9,777 nt of DNA, from assembly GCA_016934605.1 (NCBI GenBank), contig JAFGSO010000017.1, forward strand, positions 1-9,777, given 5' to 3'. Positions 1 to 7,023 of this stretch are shown here, piece by piece. Position numbers and translations under genes: made by a program. The stretch's first letter is position 1. Each line of letters starts with the position of its first letter. Below the pieces are notes generated by a model, which worked only from the letters and a program-made list of their open reading frames with translations, was not told the DNA's origin and did no database searches. The DNA comes from Calditrichota bacterium (GTDB lineage: Bacteria > Calditrichota > Calditrichia > RBG-13-44-9).

Positions 1-121
1 TCAGTTTCACAGGATAAAATCTTTAAATCATTGGCCTATCTTACTTTGTGCCCTGCTATCATGGAATTCATGAATTATTCAGGCTAATGCCTATGTTATT
101 AAAATGTCTGAGAATGGTTTC

Positions 122-2362
122 TTATTTCTCGGATTTTTTCTTCGTCTTACTTTTCGTTTTACTTTCTCTGGTTTTTTCATCCTCTTCTGCTTTTTCCTCT
201 TTCCTGGAGGTTTTTGCAGAAGTTTTCTTTTCCTTTGGTTTTTCTTCCTTTTCACCAGCATCAGCTGTTTCTTCTGCCTCTTTCTTTTCCGTTTTTTTCG
301 CTGTTTTTTTCTTCACTTCCTTTTTTTCTGTTTCTTCAGCCTTTCCTTCGGCAGTTTCTTCTACTTTTTCCTCCTTGGCTGCAGATTCATCCTCTGATTT
401 CTTCTCGCTGGTTTCAGGTTGTTTTTGTTCTTCGGCAGTTTCTTCTGTTTCCGCCTTTTCCGGAGTTACCTCCTCTTCTTTCTCTTCAGCAGTTTTCCTG
501 GTCTTTGGTTTTCTGGCCGGACGTTCCCGCCCTTTTTCTTCATCAGGTAATCCCTGCAGAACTTCAGGAACTCCTTTTACCAGATCTCCCATGGTGGTAG
601 GCGAAAAATTGTGGGATGTCATGAAAGAATCAATTTCATCCTTTTCTTTACCTTTCAAATATTCAGAAACTGAAAGAACAATCCGTTTATTTTCCTTATC
701 AAATTCAATCACTTTCAATGGCAGTTCGTCACCGACCTTGAAGTGGTCTGAAGCACGTTTCATATTCGATTTCCCCAGATGATTCAAAGGTACGAATGCA
801 TCAACTCCCAGTGGCAATGTTACAATAACACCCTTATCAATAAGTCTGGAAATCGTCCCTTTTGTTTCGGTGTCGACTGAGTAGGAATCTTCGAAAGCAT
901 CCCAGGGATTAGATTCCACCTGCTTATGACCCAGAGCTATCCGTCGTTCTTCCTTATTGATATCGAGCACCACTACATCTATTTCCTGTCCCTTTTTGAC
1001 AACTTCGCTGGGATGTCGGACTTTCTTTGTCCAGCTCAGATCTGAGATATGAACCAGGCCATCTACTCCTTCTTCCAGTTCCACAAAAGCGCCAAATGGT
1101 GTCAGGTTTCGAACCACGCCCCGGTGGGTAGAATCTATAGGGTATTTTTTCTCAATCTCTTCCCACGGATCAGGTGTCAGTTGTTTCAAACCGAGAGAAA
1201 TTTTTCGGTCATCCGGTTCAATATTCAGGACCACAGCTTTTACTTCATCGCCTTCCTTCAGAACCTGTGCCGGATTTTTGATATGCTGGGACCAGCTCAT
1301 TTCTGATACATGGATAAGTCCTTCAATTCCTTTTTCAAGCTCCACAAAGGCTCCATAATCTGCCAGACTGACAACACGTCCTTTGACGGTACTTCCAATG
1401 GGAAATCGCTCTTCCACATTCTCCCAGGGATGAGGCTGAAGCTGTTTCAGGCCCAGTGAGATTCTCGATTTGTTCTCATCGAAATCCAGAATCATTACAT
1501 CCAGTTCCTCATCCAGTTTAACGACTTCCGAAGGATGATTTACCCGTCCCCAGGAAAGATCGGTGATATGAAGCAATCCGTCCACACCGCCGAGATCGAT
1601 AAACACACCGAAATCAGTAATGTTTTTCACCATTCCGCGGCGCACCTGTCCCTTCTCCAGGGTACCCAGGATCTGTGCCCGTTTACTTTCCAGATTCTTC
1701 TCGATAATAACCCGACGGGAAACGACAATATTTTTTCGCTGTTCGTTCACTTTCACAATTTTCAGATCCAGTTCCTGGCCAACAAATGCGTCAAAGTCTC
1801 GAATCGGTTTTACATCGACCTGTGAACCCGGTAAAAAGGCATCTACACCGCCCAGATCCACCACAAATCCGCCTTTAATACGGCGTACAATACGTCCCTG
1901 AATAACTTCGTCTTTCTGATGTTTATCAATAAGGTTTTCCCATGTTCTCAGAAAATATACTTTCCGTCGGGACAATAGGAGCTGTCCTTCCATATCTTCC
2001 GGATTTTCCAGGAATACCTCTATTTCATCCCCAACTTTAATATTATCCAGATCTATAAATTCCTCCTTGGGGATCATACCTTCGGATTTGAATCCAACAT
2101 CCACAATAACATCTTTATCCGTTACGGCGACAACCGTTCCTTTAATAATATCACCCTCATGTACTCTATCAAAACTCTTCTCATAAAGCTTCATCAATTC
2201 TGGATCAATTTCAGGCGATTCATCCACCAGTACATCCGGAGCATCATCGGGTGAAAAAACCTGACCAGGCTTAAAACTCTCTTTGGTTTCCATTTCCTCG
2301 GACTGTTTCTGATCCATCTCCGCGGGAACTTCCTGGGTTTGTTTTTTTGTTTCATCTGACAT
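122..2362 (-). CDS. rpsA: 30S ribosomal protein S1 with long charged C-terminal tail
   Basis: Ribosomal protein S1 binds mRNA on the 30S subunit and helps load it for initiation. The protein is 746 residues from the ATG at 2362. Six S1/OB-fold repeats are visible, at about residues 70-133, 150-217, 237-305, 321-392, 408-479 and 496-567. Repeats 3 to 5 are the most alike, with motifs such as DFGVFIDLGGVDGLLHI and YGAFVELEKGIEGLIHVSEM. From about residue 610 to the end the chain is almost entirely Lys, Glu, Thr and Ala, and is probably disordered. Such tails are known in Bacteroidota and relatives; E. coli S1 (about 557 residues) lacks one. An ATG at 2383 gives seven extra residues, but the strong AAGGAGG lies inside that extension, so 2362 is preferred. 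The gene is divergent from the mevalonate operon. The identification is very secure; the tail's role is unknown. Confidence 0.97.
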   Translation of the reverse strand: MSDETKKQTQEVPAEMDQKQSEEMETKESFKPGQVFSPDDAPDVLVDESPEIDPELMKLYEKSFDRVHEGDIIKGTVVAVTDKDVIVDVGFKSEGMIPKEEFIDLDNIKVGDEIEVFLENPEDMEGQLLLSRRKVYFLRTWENLIDKHQKDEVIQGRIVRRIKGGFVVDLGGVDAFLPGSQVDVKPIRDFDAFVGQELDLKIVKVNEQRKNIVVSRRVIIEKNLESKRAQILGTLEKGQVRRGMVKNITDFGVFIDLGGVDGLLHITDLSWGRVNHPSEVVKLDEELDVMILDFDENKSRISLGLKQLQPHPWENVEERFPIGSTVKGRVVSLADYGAFVELEKGIEGLIHVSEMSWSQHIKNPAQVLKEGDEVKAVVLNIEPDDRKISLGLKQLTPDPWEEIEKKYPIDSTHRGVVRNLTPFGAFVELEEGVDGLVHISDLSWTKKVRHPSEVVKKGQEIDVVVLDINKEERRIALGHKQVESNPWDAFEDSYSVDTETKGTISRLIDKGVIVTLPLGVDAFVPLNHLGKSNMKRASDHFKVGDELPLKVIEFDKENKRIVLSVSEYLKGKEKDEIDSFMTSHNFSPTTMGDLVKGVPEVLQGLPDEEKGRERPARKPKTRKTAEEKEEEVTPEKAETEETAEEQKQPETSEKKSEDESAAKEEKVEETAEGKAEETEKKEVKKKTAKKTEKKEAEETADAGEKEEKPKEKKTSAKTSRKEEKAEEDEKTRESKTKSKTKKKSEK

Positions 2363-2371
2363 TAAAAAATT

Positions 2372-2378
2372 CCTCCTT
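2372..2378 (-). promoter_or_regulatory. Ribosome binding site deciding the rpsA start
   Basis: On the minus strand this reads AAGGAGG, a near-perfect Shine-Dalgarno sequence, nine bases before the ATG at 2362. It sits inside the alternative reading that begins at 2383, which argues that the longer start is not used. Confidence 0.85.
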
Positions 2379-2389
2379 TTCAAAAGATT

Positions 2390-2403
2390 TCCCTGTTAAG
2401 GGA
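2390..2403 (-). promoter_or_regulatory. Small hairpin in the rpsA leader
   Basis: TCCCT and AGGGA form a five-base-pair stem with a four-base loop. It lies in the predicted 5' leader of rpsA, 11 bases upstream of the Shine-Dalgarno sequence. S1 represses its own translation through leader structure in E. coli, so a hairpin here could take part in such control. The stem is short and could be chance. Confidence 0.3.
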
Positions 2404-2415
2404 TCAAGCAAACGC

Positions 2416-2446
2416 CAAATTTAAAGGGAGAAAATAAATATTCAAA
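2416..2446 (-). promoter_or_regulatory. Bacteroidota-type promoter for rpsA
   Basis: Read on the minus strand, TTTG (2446-2443) is followed by 19 bases and then TAAATTTG (2423-2416). This is an exact match to the -33/-7 consensus TTTG-N19-TAnnTTTG recognised by the Bacteroidota primary sigma factor. Transcription would start near 2410, giving a leader of about 48 bases. The -33 box lies within one arm of the palindrome at 2440-2459. Confidence 0.65.
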
Positions 2447-2459
2447 ACATTTTTTGAAT
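2440..2459. repeat. AT-rich palindrome overlapping the rpsA -33 box
   Basis: ATTCAAAA and TTTTGAAT form a perfect eight-base inverted repeat around a CATT centre. The left arm contains the TTTG -33 element of the rpsA promoter. The position would suit an operator that blocks sigma binding, but AT-rich symmetry in an AT-rich intergenic region can arise by chance. No binding protein can be named. Confidence 0.45.
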
Positions 2460-2610
2460 TATCCATATCTCTCCTGTCCGAAATTTATCTTTTTTAACCT
2501 GTTTGATGCACAAACCTTAACACCAATATGCCATGCGATGATCTTTCTGGACGGGTTCCCGGTATCTGACTGCGAGAGAGACACCAGCAAGGGAGTGTAT
2601 AATCAAAGGA

Positions 2611-2641
2611 TTGCATTTAGTTTTATGCTTAACTAACTTTG
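2611..2641 (+). promoter_or_regulatory. Bacteroidota-type promoter for the mevalonate operon
   Basis: TTG (2611-2613) is followed by 20 bases and then TAACTTTG (2634-2641), which fits TAnnTTTG exactly. Transcription would start near 2646-2648, about 30 bases before the mvaD start at 2678. This places the possible TTG start at 2639 upstream of the transcript and so supports the ATG at 2678. A TATAAT at 2598-2603 is a weaker alternative because it lacks a good -35 partner. Confidence 0.55.
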
Positions 2642-2677
2642 AATTTTCAGGCTGATAAAACAATCAAGAAGGTATAC

Positions 2678-3661
2678 ATGAAGGCAACTGCCTGTGCACA
2701 TGCAAATATTGCTCTCATCAAATACTGGGGTAAGCGAGAGGGAAATAAGAATCTTCCGGCTGTAGGATCCATTTCCATCACATTGCGGGAGATGACAACC
2801 GTATCGACTGTTTCTTTCAGAGATGAATTAGATACTGATGTCCTGATATTGAATAATAAGGAAGGGGACGAAGGGGAACAGCAGAGGGTAAGTCAGTTTC
2901 TGGATCTGATCCGTAAGCGGGCCGATATTTCTCTGAAAGCGATAGTGGAAAGCCGGAATAATTTTCCCACTGGCGCCGGATTAGCCTCCTCCGCGTCTGC
3001 ATTTGCCAGTCTTGCCCTGGCAGCATCGACGGCATCGGGTTTATCACCGGATTCATCCACTCTATCGGAAATTGCCCGGTACGGTTCCGGATCTGCTGCC
3101 CGTTCTATTTTCGGGGGATTTGTCGAGATGAAAAAAGGGGGAAAAGCCGACGGATCAGATTCCATTGCATTACAGCTGGCTAATGAAAACTACTGGGATA
3201 TTCATGTCCTTATTGCCATTACCTCTGAAAAAAAGAAAGAAATAAGTTCCACTTACGGGATGAAACTGACAGCCGATACTTCGCCTTTTTATCCTGCCTG
3301 GGTTGAATCCTCACAGCAGGACCTTGATGAGATGAAGAAGGCCATTGCCTGTAAAGACTTCAGTAAACTGGGTGATCTCAGTGAATTCAGCTGTCTTAAA
3401 ATGCATGCCACGGCTCTCAGTGCATATCCCGGCCTGCTGTACTGGAACAGCACAACTATCGAGTGCATTCACGCCATACGGCAGATGCGAAAAGAAGGCA
3501 TTCCCGTCTATTTTACAATCGATGCAGGGCCACAGGTAAAGGCTATTTGCCTGCCGGAAAATATCGAGCATATCTCATCAGTTCTGCAGGCTATTACCGG
3601 TGTTAAACGAATCATCAGTACCCCACTGGGGCCGTCGGTTACTCTTCTGGAGAAAGAATAA
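2678..3661 (+). CDS. mvaD: Diphosphomevalonate decarboxylase
   Basis: This enzyme makes isopentenyl diphosphate from 5-diphosphomevalonate by ATP-dependent decarboxylation, the last committed step of the classical mevalonate pathway in the cytoplasm. The protein is 327 residues, normal for the family. The N-terminal motif NIALIKYWGKR (10-20) carries the Lys-Tyr and Lys typical of these decarboxylases. The GHMP nucleotide loop is PTGAGLASSASAFASL (97-112). GSGSAARSIFGGFVEM (136-151) holds the conserved Arg142. The catalytic Asp is D282 in TIDAGPQV. These residues favour a true decarboxylase over a mevalonate-3-kinase relative. The ATG at 2678 has AAGAAGG five bases upstream and begins right at the family's conserved N-terminus; an in-frame TTG at 2639 would add 13 unlike residues. 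It is the first gene of the operon, and its stop abuts the next start. Confidence 0.95.
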   Translation: MKATACAHANIALIKYWGKREGNKNLPAVGSISITLREMTTVSTVSFRDELDTDVLILNNKEGDEGEQQRVSQFLDLIRKRADISLKAIVESRNNFPTGAGLASSASAFASLALAASTASGLSPDSSTLSEIARYGSGSAARSIFGGFVEMKKGGKADGSDSIALQLANENYWDIHVLIAITSEKKKEISSTYGMKLTADTSPFYPAWVESSQQDLDEMKKAIACKDFSKLGDLSEFSCLKMHATALSAYPGLLYWNSTTIECIHAIRQMRKEGIPVYFTIDAGPQVKAICLPENIEHISSVLQAITGVKRIISTPLGPSVTLLEKE

Positions 3662-4729
3662 ATGGTAGTGCGTGCCACAGCGCCCGGAAAACTTATTCTG
3701 ATTGGTGAATATGCCGTATTGGAAGGAGCGCCCGCTATAGTTATGGCAGTGGACCGTTATGCGAAAGTTGAGATTGATAAAAATCCGCTCAAACGGTTCG
3801 AGGTTAATTCACCAACCCTGGGGATCAGAAACCTGGAATTCCGCGCAGACAATCTGGGCAAAATCAGTTATCCGCCTGATACTTCTCCCTCTGTAGTGGA
3901 AAAACTGAAATTTTTCCGAGCAGTTTTTGAATATTTTTACCGGTATAGCAATAAAATAAAGCCAATCCCTGCTCAGATATTCATGCTGGACACTTCAGAA
4001 TTTTACCTGAGGGAAAATGGCCCGAAGCTGGGACTTGGTTCCAGTGCGGCACTTACCGTGGGTCTCTTGCGAGGACTGGCAGAACTTTCCGGAACCGACG
4101 CCATATCTTTCCATGATCCCCGTCAGTTATTCAGCCTGGCGCAAAGTATACACCACCGCATGCAGGGACAGAAAGGCAGTGGAATTGACATTGCAGCCAG
4201 TTGTTACGGAGGTATCCTTCGCTTCCGGAATGTTCCTGACAGGGAGGCCGTTGAAATTCAAAAGATGACTATGCCGGAGGATCTTTTTATTATTCCGGTC
4301 TGGAGCGGGACTTCAGCATCAACCCCCCTGATGGTTGAAAAAGTCAGAAAATTCAGGGAAGAGCAATCCCACCATTACTACACCATAATGGAAAAAATGG
4401 GCAAAATCAGCACCATAGCCTGCAAATCCCTTAATAATAAAAGCGGCAGGAAGTTCCTGCATCAGCTTCAGTTCTATTTTGAGGCTATGGAAGATCTGGG
4501 GAACAAATCCGGAGCAGGCATAATTTCTGAGGAACATCGAATAATTGCCCGGTTGGCAACAGGTGCCGGAGCTGTGTATAAACCTTCGGGTGCTGGAGGT
4601 GGTGATCTCGGTTTTGCCGCTACCGATTCTCAATCGATTGCAGAAATCGTTTCCGAGAAATTTTTGCGTTCCGGTTTTCAATTAATTAATTTAAAGGAAT
4701 CGCCGCATGGTGTTTCCATTCAGATGTGA
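3662..4729 (+). CDS. mvaK2: Phosphomevalonate kinase
   Basis: This cytoplasmic GHMP-family kinase phosphorylates 5-phosphomevalonate to 5-diphosphomevalonate, the substrate of the decarboxylase encoded just upstream. The protein is 355 residues. GHMP motif 1 is APGKLILIGEYAVLEG (7-22), the glycine-rich ATP loop is KLGLGSSAAL (122-131), and motif 3 is KPSGAGGGDLGFA (307-319). The GGGD form of motif 3 and the segment GQKGSGIDIAAS (169-180), with candidate catalytic D176, point to phosphomevalonate kinase and not mevalonate or homoserine kinase. The ATG follows the mvaD stop directly (TAAATG). A GGAG at 3649-3652 inside mvaD is suitably spaced, so the two genes are probably translationally coupled. 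The family is secure; the exact substrate rests on motif 3 and on the operon otherwise lacking this step. Confidence 0.92.
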   Translation: MVVRATAPGKLILIGEYAVLEGAPAIVMAVDRYAKVEIDKNPLKRFEVNSPTLGIRNLEFRADNLGKISYPPDTSPSVVEKLKFFRAVFEYFYRYSNKIKPIPAQIFMLDTSEFYLRENGPKLGLGSSAALTVGLLRGLAELSGTDAISFHDPRQLFSLAQSIHHRMQGQKGSGIDIAASCYGGILRFRNVPDREAVEIQKMTMPEDLFIIPVWSGTSASTPLMVEKVRKFREEQSHHYYTIMEKMGKISTIACKSLNNKSGRKFLHQLQFYFEAMEDLGNKSGAGIISEEHRIIARLATGAGAVYKPSGAGGGDLGFAATDSQSIAEIVSEKFLRSGFQLINLKESPHGVSIQM

Positions 4730-4743
4730 GATTTAAGCTATCC

Positions 4744-4750
4744 GAGGAGA
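4744..4750 (+). promoter_or_regulatory. Ribosome binding site supporting a TTG start
   Basis: GAGGAGA lies six bases before the TTG at 4757. It decides the start of the fusion gene: the next in-frame ATG (codon 35) would remove N-terminal residues that resemble Pseudomonas mevalonii HMG-CoA reductase. Confidence 0.75.
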
Positions 4751-4756
4751 ATCAAA

Positions 4757-7006
4757 TTGGAAAAATCCCGTATACCTAAATTTTACCAGTATTCCGTTTC
4801 AGACCGTTTGCGTATTCTTTTCGATAAAAAAGTGCTGGATGGCGAGGATTATTATAATATGCTCAATTTCAACAACATCCTTACTGCAGATGAAGCAGAC
4901 AAAATGATTGAGAATGTTATCGGTGTTTTCGGACTTCCCATTGGCCTGGGTTTGAATATGATGGTGAACAAAAAAGAGTATATCATTCCCATGGTAGTTG
5001 AAGAACCGTCGATAGTAGCTGCGGTGAGTTCTGCTTCAAAACTGGTCCGTGATGCGGGTGGATTTGTGAGTGAAAGTTCCCCCCCGCTTCTCATCGGTCA
5101 GATACAGATCATGGATGTCGAAAATCCCTCCCACGCCAGAAATAAAATAATACAGAACAAGGAAGAGATAATCAATCTGGCCAATAGCCTTCACCCACGC
5201 ATGCTGGCGAGAAGCGGAGGTGTGCGTGATATCGAAGTCCGAATACTGACTCATTCTTCCCGGAGAGGAGACATGGTAATAGTACACTTGCTGGTGGATA
5301 CCAAGGATGCCATGGGTGCCAACCTGGTAAACAGCATGTGTGAAGGAGTGGCATCACTACTGGAAAAAATCAGTGGTGGTAAGGTTTTTCTGAGAATATT
5401 ATCCAATCTGACGGATCGGGCCATTGTAAAGTCTGCCGCTACCATTCCAGCAGATCTTCTTAAAGGACGGGGATTTTCCGGAGAAGAAGTGAGAGATGGC
5501 ATCATCCTGGCCAATGAGTTCGCCAGCATCGATCCCTATCGGGCGGCTACCCACAACAAGGGAATCATGAACGGCATTGATCCGGTCGCCATTGCCACCG
5601 GAAACGACTGGCGTGCTATTGAAGCCGCAGCACATGCTTATGCTGCCCGGGGTGGCACCTACACCGCTTTGACCAATTATCAGAAAAATGAAAAAGGAGA
5701 TCTGGTTGCCACTATTGAAATTCCGATTAAAGTGGGAACCGTCGGCGGTCCGTTACAATCCAATCCCAGCGTCAAAATCCTGCACAATCTAATGGGAATT
5801 GAATCTGCCAGGGAACTGGCAGAAGTAATGGGATCGGTGGGATTGGCACAGAATATGGCGGCGTTGCGGGCTCTGGTTACAGAAGGGATTCAGCGGGGAC
5901 ATATGATGCTTCATGCACGAACCGTTGCCAGCGCTGCCGGCGCAACTGCAGATATTTTCGAAACAGTTGTAGAGAAATTGATCAATGAGGGGGAGATAAA
6001 AATCTGGAAGGCCGAAGAAATTGTAAATTCACTGCTTGCCAGCGGTAAAGTGGAGGAACTGGAACATGAGGTGATCGAATACCTGCCTGAATTCGCAACC
6101 GCTTACGGCAAGATTATACTGCTTGGAGAACATGCTGTCGTTTATGACAGTCATGCTATTGCAGCACCGGTGCCTCTGGCTATTCAGGCAAAAGTCTGTC
6201 CCGGAGAAGATGGCGTATATCTCCTGATTCCCCGCTGGGGAGTTGAGGAAAAGCTTCAAAAAGGAAGTCAGCACAAATATTCTATCTATGCATCGCTCGA
6301 TCTGATTCTGACCCGATTCGGACTTGAAAATGAGGACATGAAAATCGAGATTCTGCCGCATATTCCGCGTGCTGCGGGATTAGGAGGTTCCGCTGCTCTT
6401 GCCGTGGCCATCATTCGTGCGCTGGCACAGTACTACAAATTAGATATTTCCAATGAAGATATTTCCAAACTGGCTTATGAATCGGAAGTAATCGCTCATG
6501 GTTCTGCTTCCGGTATCGACAATACCCTCGCCACCTATGGACAATTTACTCTGTACCGTAAAGGAGATCCTCCCTTTATGCAGGATATTCATCCAGACCA
6601 GCCCATACCTCTGGTTATAGGTTTAACCGGGGTCGAGAGTCTCACCGCCAAGATGGTGGCCAAAGTTAAGGAAGGAAGGGAACAAAATCCCGCCCTCTAC
6701 AATAGTATCTTCGATGAAATCAACAATTTGACTCTGAAAGCAGCAAAAGCCATCGAAAATTACCAGCTGAATAAACTCGGTGAGTATATGAATCTAAATC
6801 AGGGCTTACTGAATGCACTGCAGGTTTCCAGTCCAGAGCTGGAAGAAATAATTGCCATCGCCAAAAAAAATGGCGCATTAGGAGCGAAACTCACCGGTGC
6901 GGGTGGAGGCGGCGCGGCAATTGCTCTCTGCCCCGAAGATCCCGAAAAAGTTTCAAGGGCAATCCGTAAAGCCGGTTATAATACAATGGTTACCCGAATC
7001 GGTTAA
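4757..7006 (+). CDS. mvaA-mvaK1: Bifunctional HMG-CoA reductase (class II) / mevalonate kinase fusion
   Basis: One 749-residue polypeptide carries two consecutive pathway enzymes. Residues 1 to about 435 form a class II HMG-CoA reductase, which reduces HMG-CoA to mevalonate. It shows ENVIG (52-56), VVEEPSIVAA with catalytic E83, DAMGAN (184-189), K268 in HNKGIMNGI, D284 in TGNDW and H386 in GHMMLHA. These match E83, K267, D283 and H381 of the Pseudomonas mevalonii enzyme. Residues from about 446 to 749 form a complete mevalonate kinase: GKIILLGEHAVVY (451-463), ATP loop GLGGSAAL (541-548), E577 and D588 in the HGSASGIDN region, and KLTGAGGGGA (711-720). The linker is only about 10-15 residues. 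The start is TTG. In the ATP loop a Gly replaces the first Ser of the usual GLGSSAA. I know of no characterised reductase-kinase fusion; the known HMG-CoA reductase fusion is to thiolase (enterococcal MvaE). Confidence 0.95.
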   Translation: MEKSRIPKFYQYSVSDRLRILFDKKVLDGEDYYNMLNFNNILTADEADKMIENVIGVFGLPIGLGLNMMVNKKEYIIPMVVEEPSIVAAVSSASKLVRDAGGFVSESSPPLLIGQIQIMDVENPSHARNKIIQNKEEIINLANSLHPRMLARSGGVRDIEVRILTHSSRRGDMVIVHLLVDTKDAMGANLVNSMCEGVASLLEKISGGKVFLRILSNLTDRAIVKSAATIPADLLKGRGFSGEEVRDGIILANEFASIDPYRAATHNKGIMNGIDPVAIATGNDWRAIEAAAHAYAARGGTYTALTNYQKNEKGDLVATIEIPIKVGTVGGPLQSNPSVKILHNLMGIESARELAEVMGSVGLAQNMAALRALVTEGIQRGHMMLHARTVASAAGATADIFETVVEKLINEGEIKIWKAEEIVNSLLASGKVEELEHEVIEYLPEFATAYGKIILLGEHAVVYDSHAIAAPVPLAIQAKVCPGEDGVYLLIPRWGVEEKLQKGSQHKYSIYASLDLILTRFGLENEDMKIEILPHIPRAAGLGGSAALAVAIIRALAQYYKLDISNEDISKLAYESEVIAHGSASGIDNTLATYGQFTLYRKGDPPFMQDIHPDQPIPLVIGLTGVESLTAKMVAKVKEGREQNPALYNSIFDEINNLTLKAAKAIENYQLNKLGEYMNLNQGLLNALQVSSPELEEIIAIAKKNGALGAKLTGAGGGGAAIALCPEDPEKVSRAIRKAGYNTMVTRIG
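6052..6073 (+). promoter_or_regulatory. Possible internal ribosome entry at the domain junction
   Basis: GGAGG (6052-6056) precedes an in-frame GTG (6071-6073, codon 439) that lies a few residues before the kinase domain. The 14-base spacing is longer than usual. If used, it would give a free mevalonate kinase of about 311 residues; otherwise it may be a relic of a once separate gene or simply the codons for Val-Glu-Glu. Confidence 0.2.
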
Positions 7007-7023
7007 AAAGGAGAAAATAATAA

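Larger units (their letters stand above)
2363..2677. other. Divergent intergenic region between rpsA and the mevalonate operon
   Basis: This 315-base stretch holds no credible gene. It contains the rpsA leader and promoter (minus strand), the palindrome at 2440-2459 and the operon promoter at 2611-2641 (plus strand). The middle part, about 2460-2600, has no strong signal. It includes one imperfect dyad, GGTATCT at 2561-2567 with AGACACC at 2579-2585 (one mismatch), and a lone TATAAT at 2598-2603 with no matching upstream box. Confidence 0.8.

Noticed and set aside
81..92. AGGC-TAAT-GCCT hairpin after the rpsA stop as a terminator
   Set aside because: The stem has only four base pairs and is not followed by a T run on the minus strand.
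48..782. A 244-residue plus-strand open frame rich in Ser and Phe
   Set aside because: It lies antisense to the purine-rich tail of rpsA. Its composition is simply the complement of Lys/Glu codons, and no family motif or ribosome binding site is present.
2561..2585. Imperfect dyad GGTATCT / AGACACC as a riboswitch or leader element
   Set aside because: It has one mismatch, an 11-base loop and lies upstream of the predicted transcription start. No known riboswitch core is recognised.
2598..2603. TATAAT as the main operon promoter
   Set aside because: No acceptable -35 box lies 16-19 bases upstream, whereas the TTG-N20-TAACTTTG pattern just downstream fits the presumed host better.
2454..2636. 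A 60-residue frame starting with TTG in the divergent intergenic region
   Set aside because: It has no ribosome binding site, overlaps the operon promoter and has no recognisable protein character.
2639..2677. Thirteen-residue N-terminal extension of the decarboxylase from TTG at 2639
   Set aside because: The TTG falls inside the -7 promoter box and the extension is unlike the family, while the ATG at 2678 has its own AAGAAGG.
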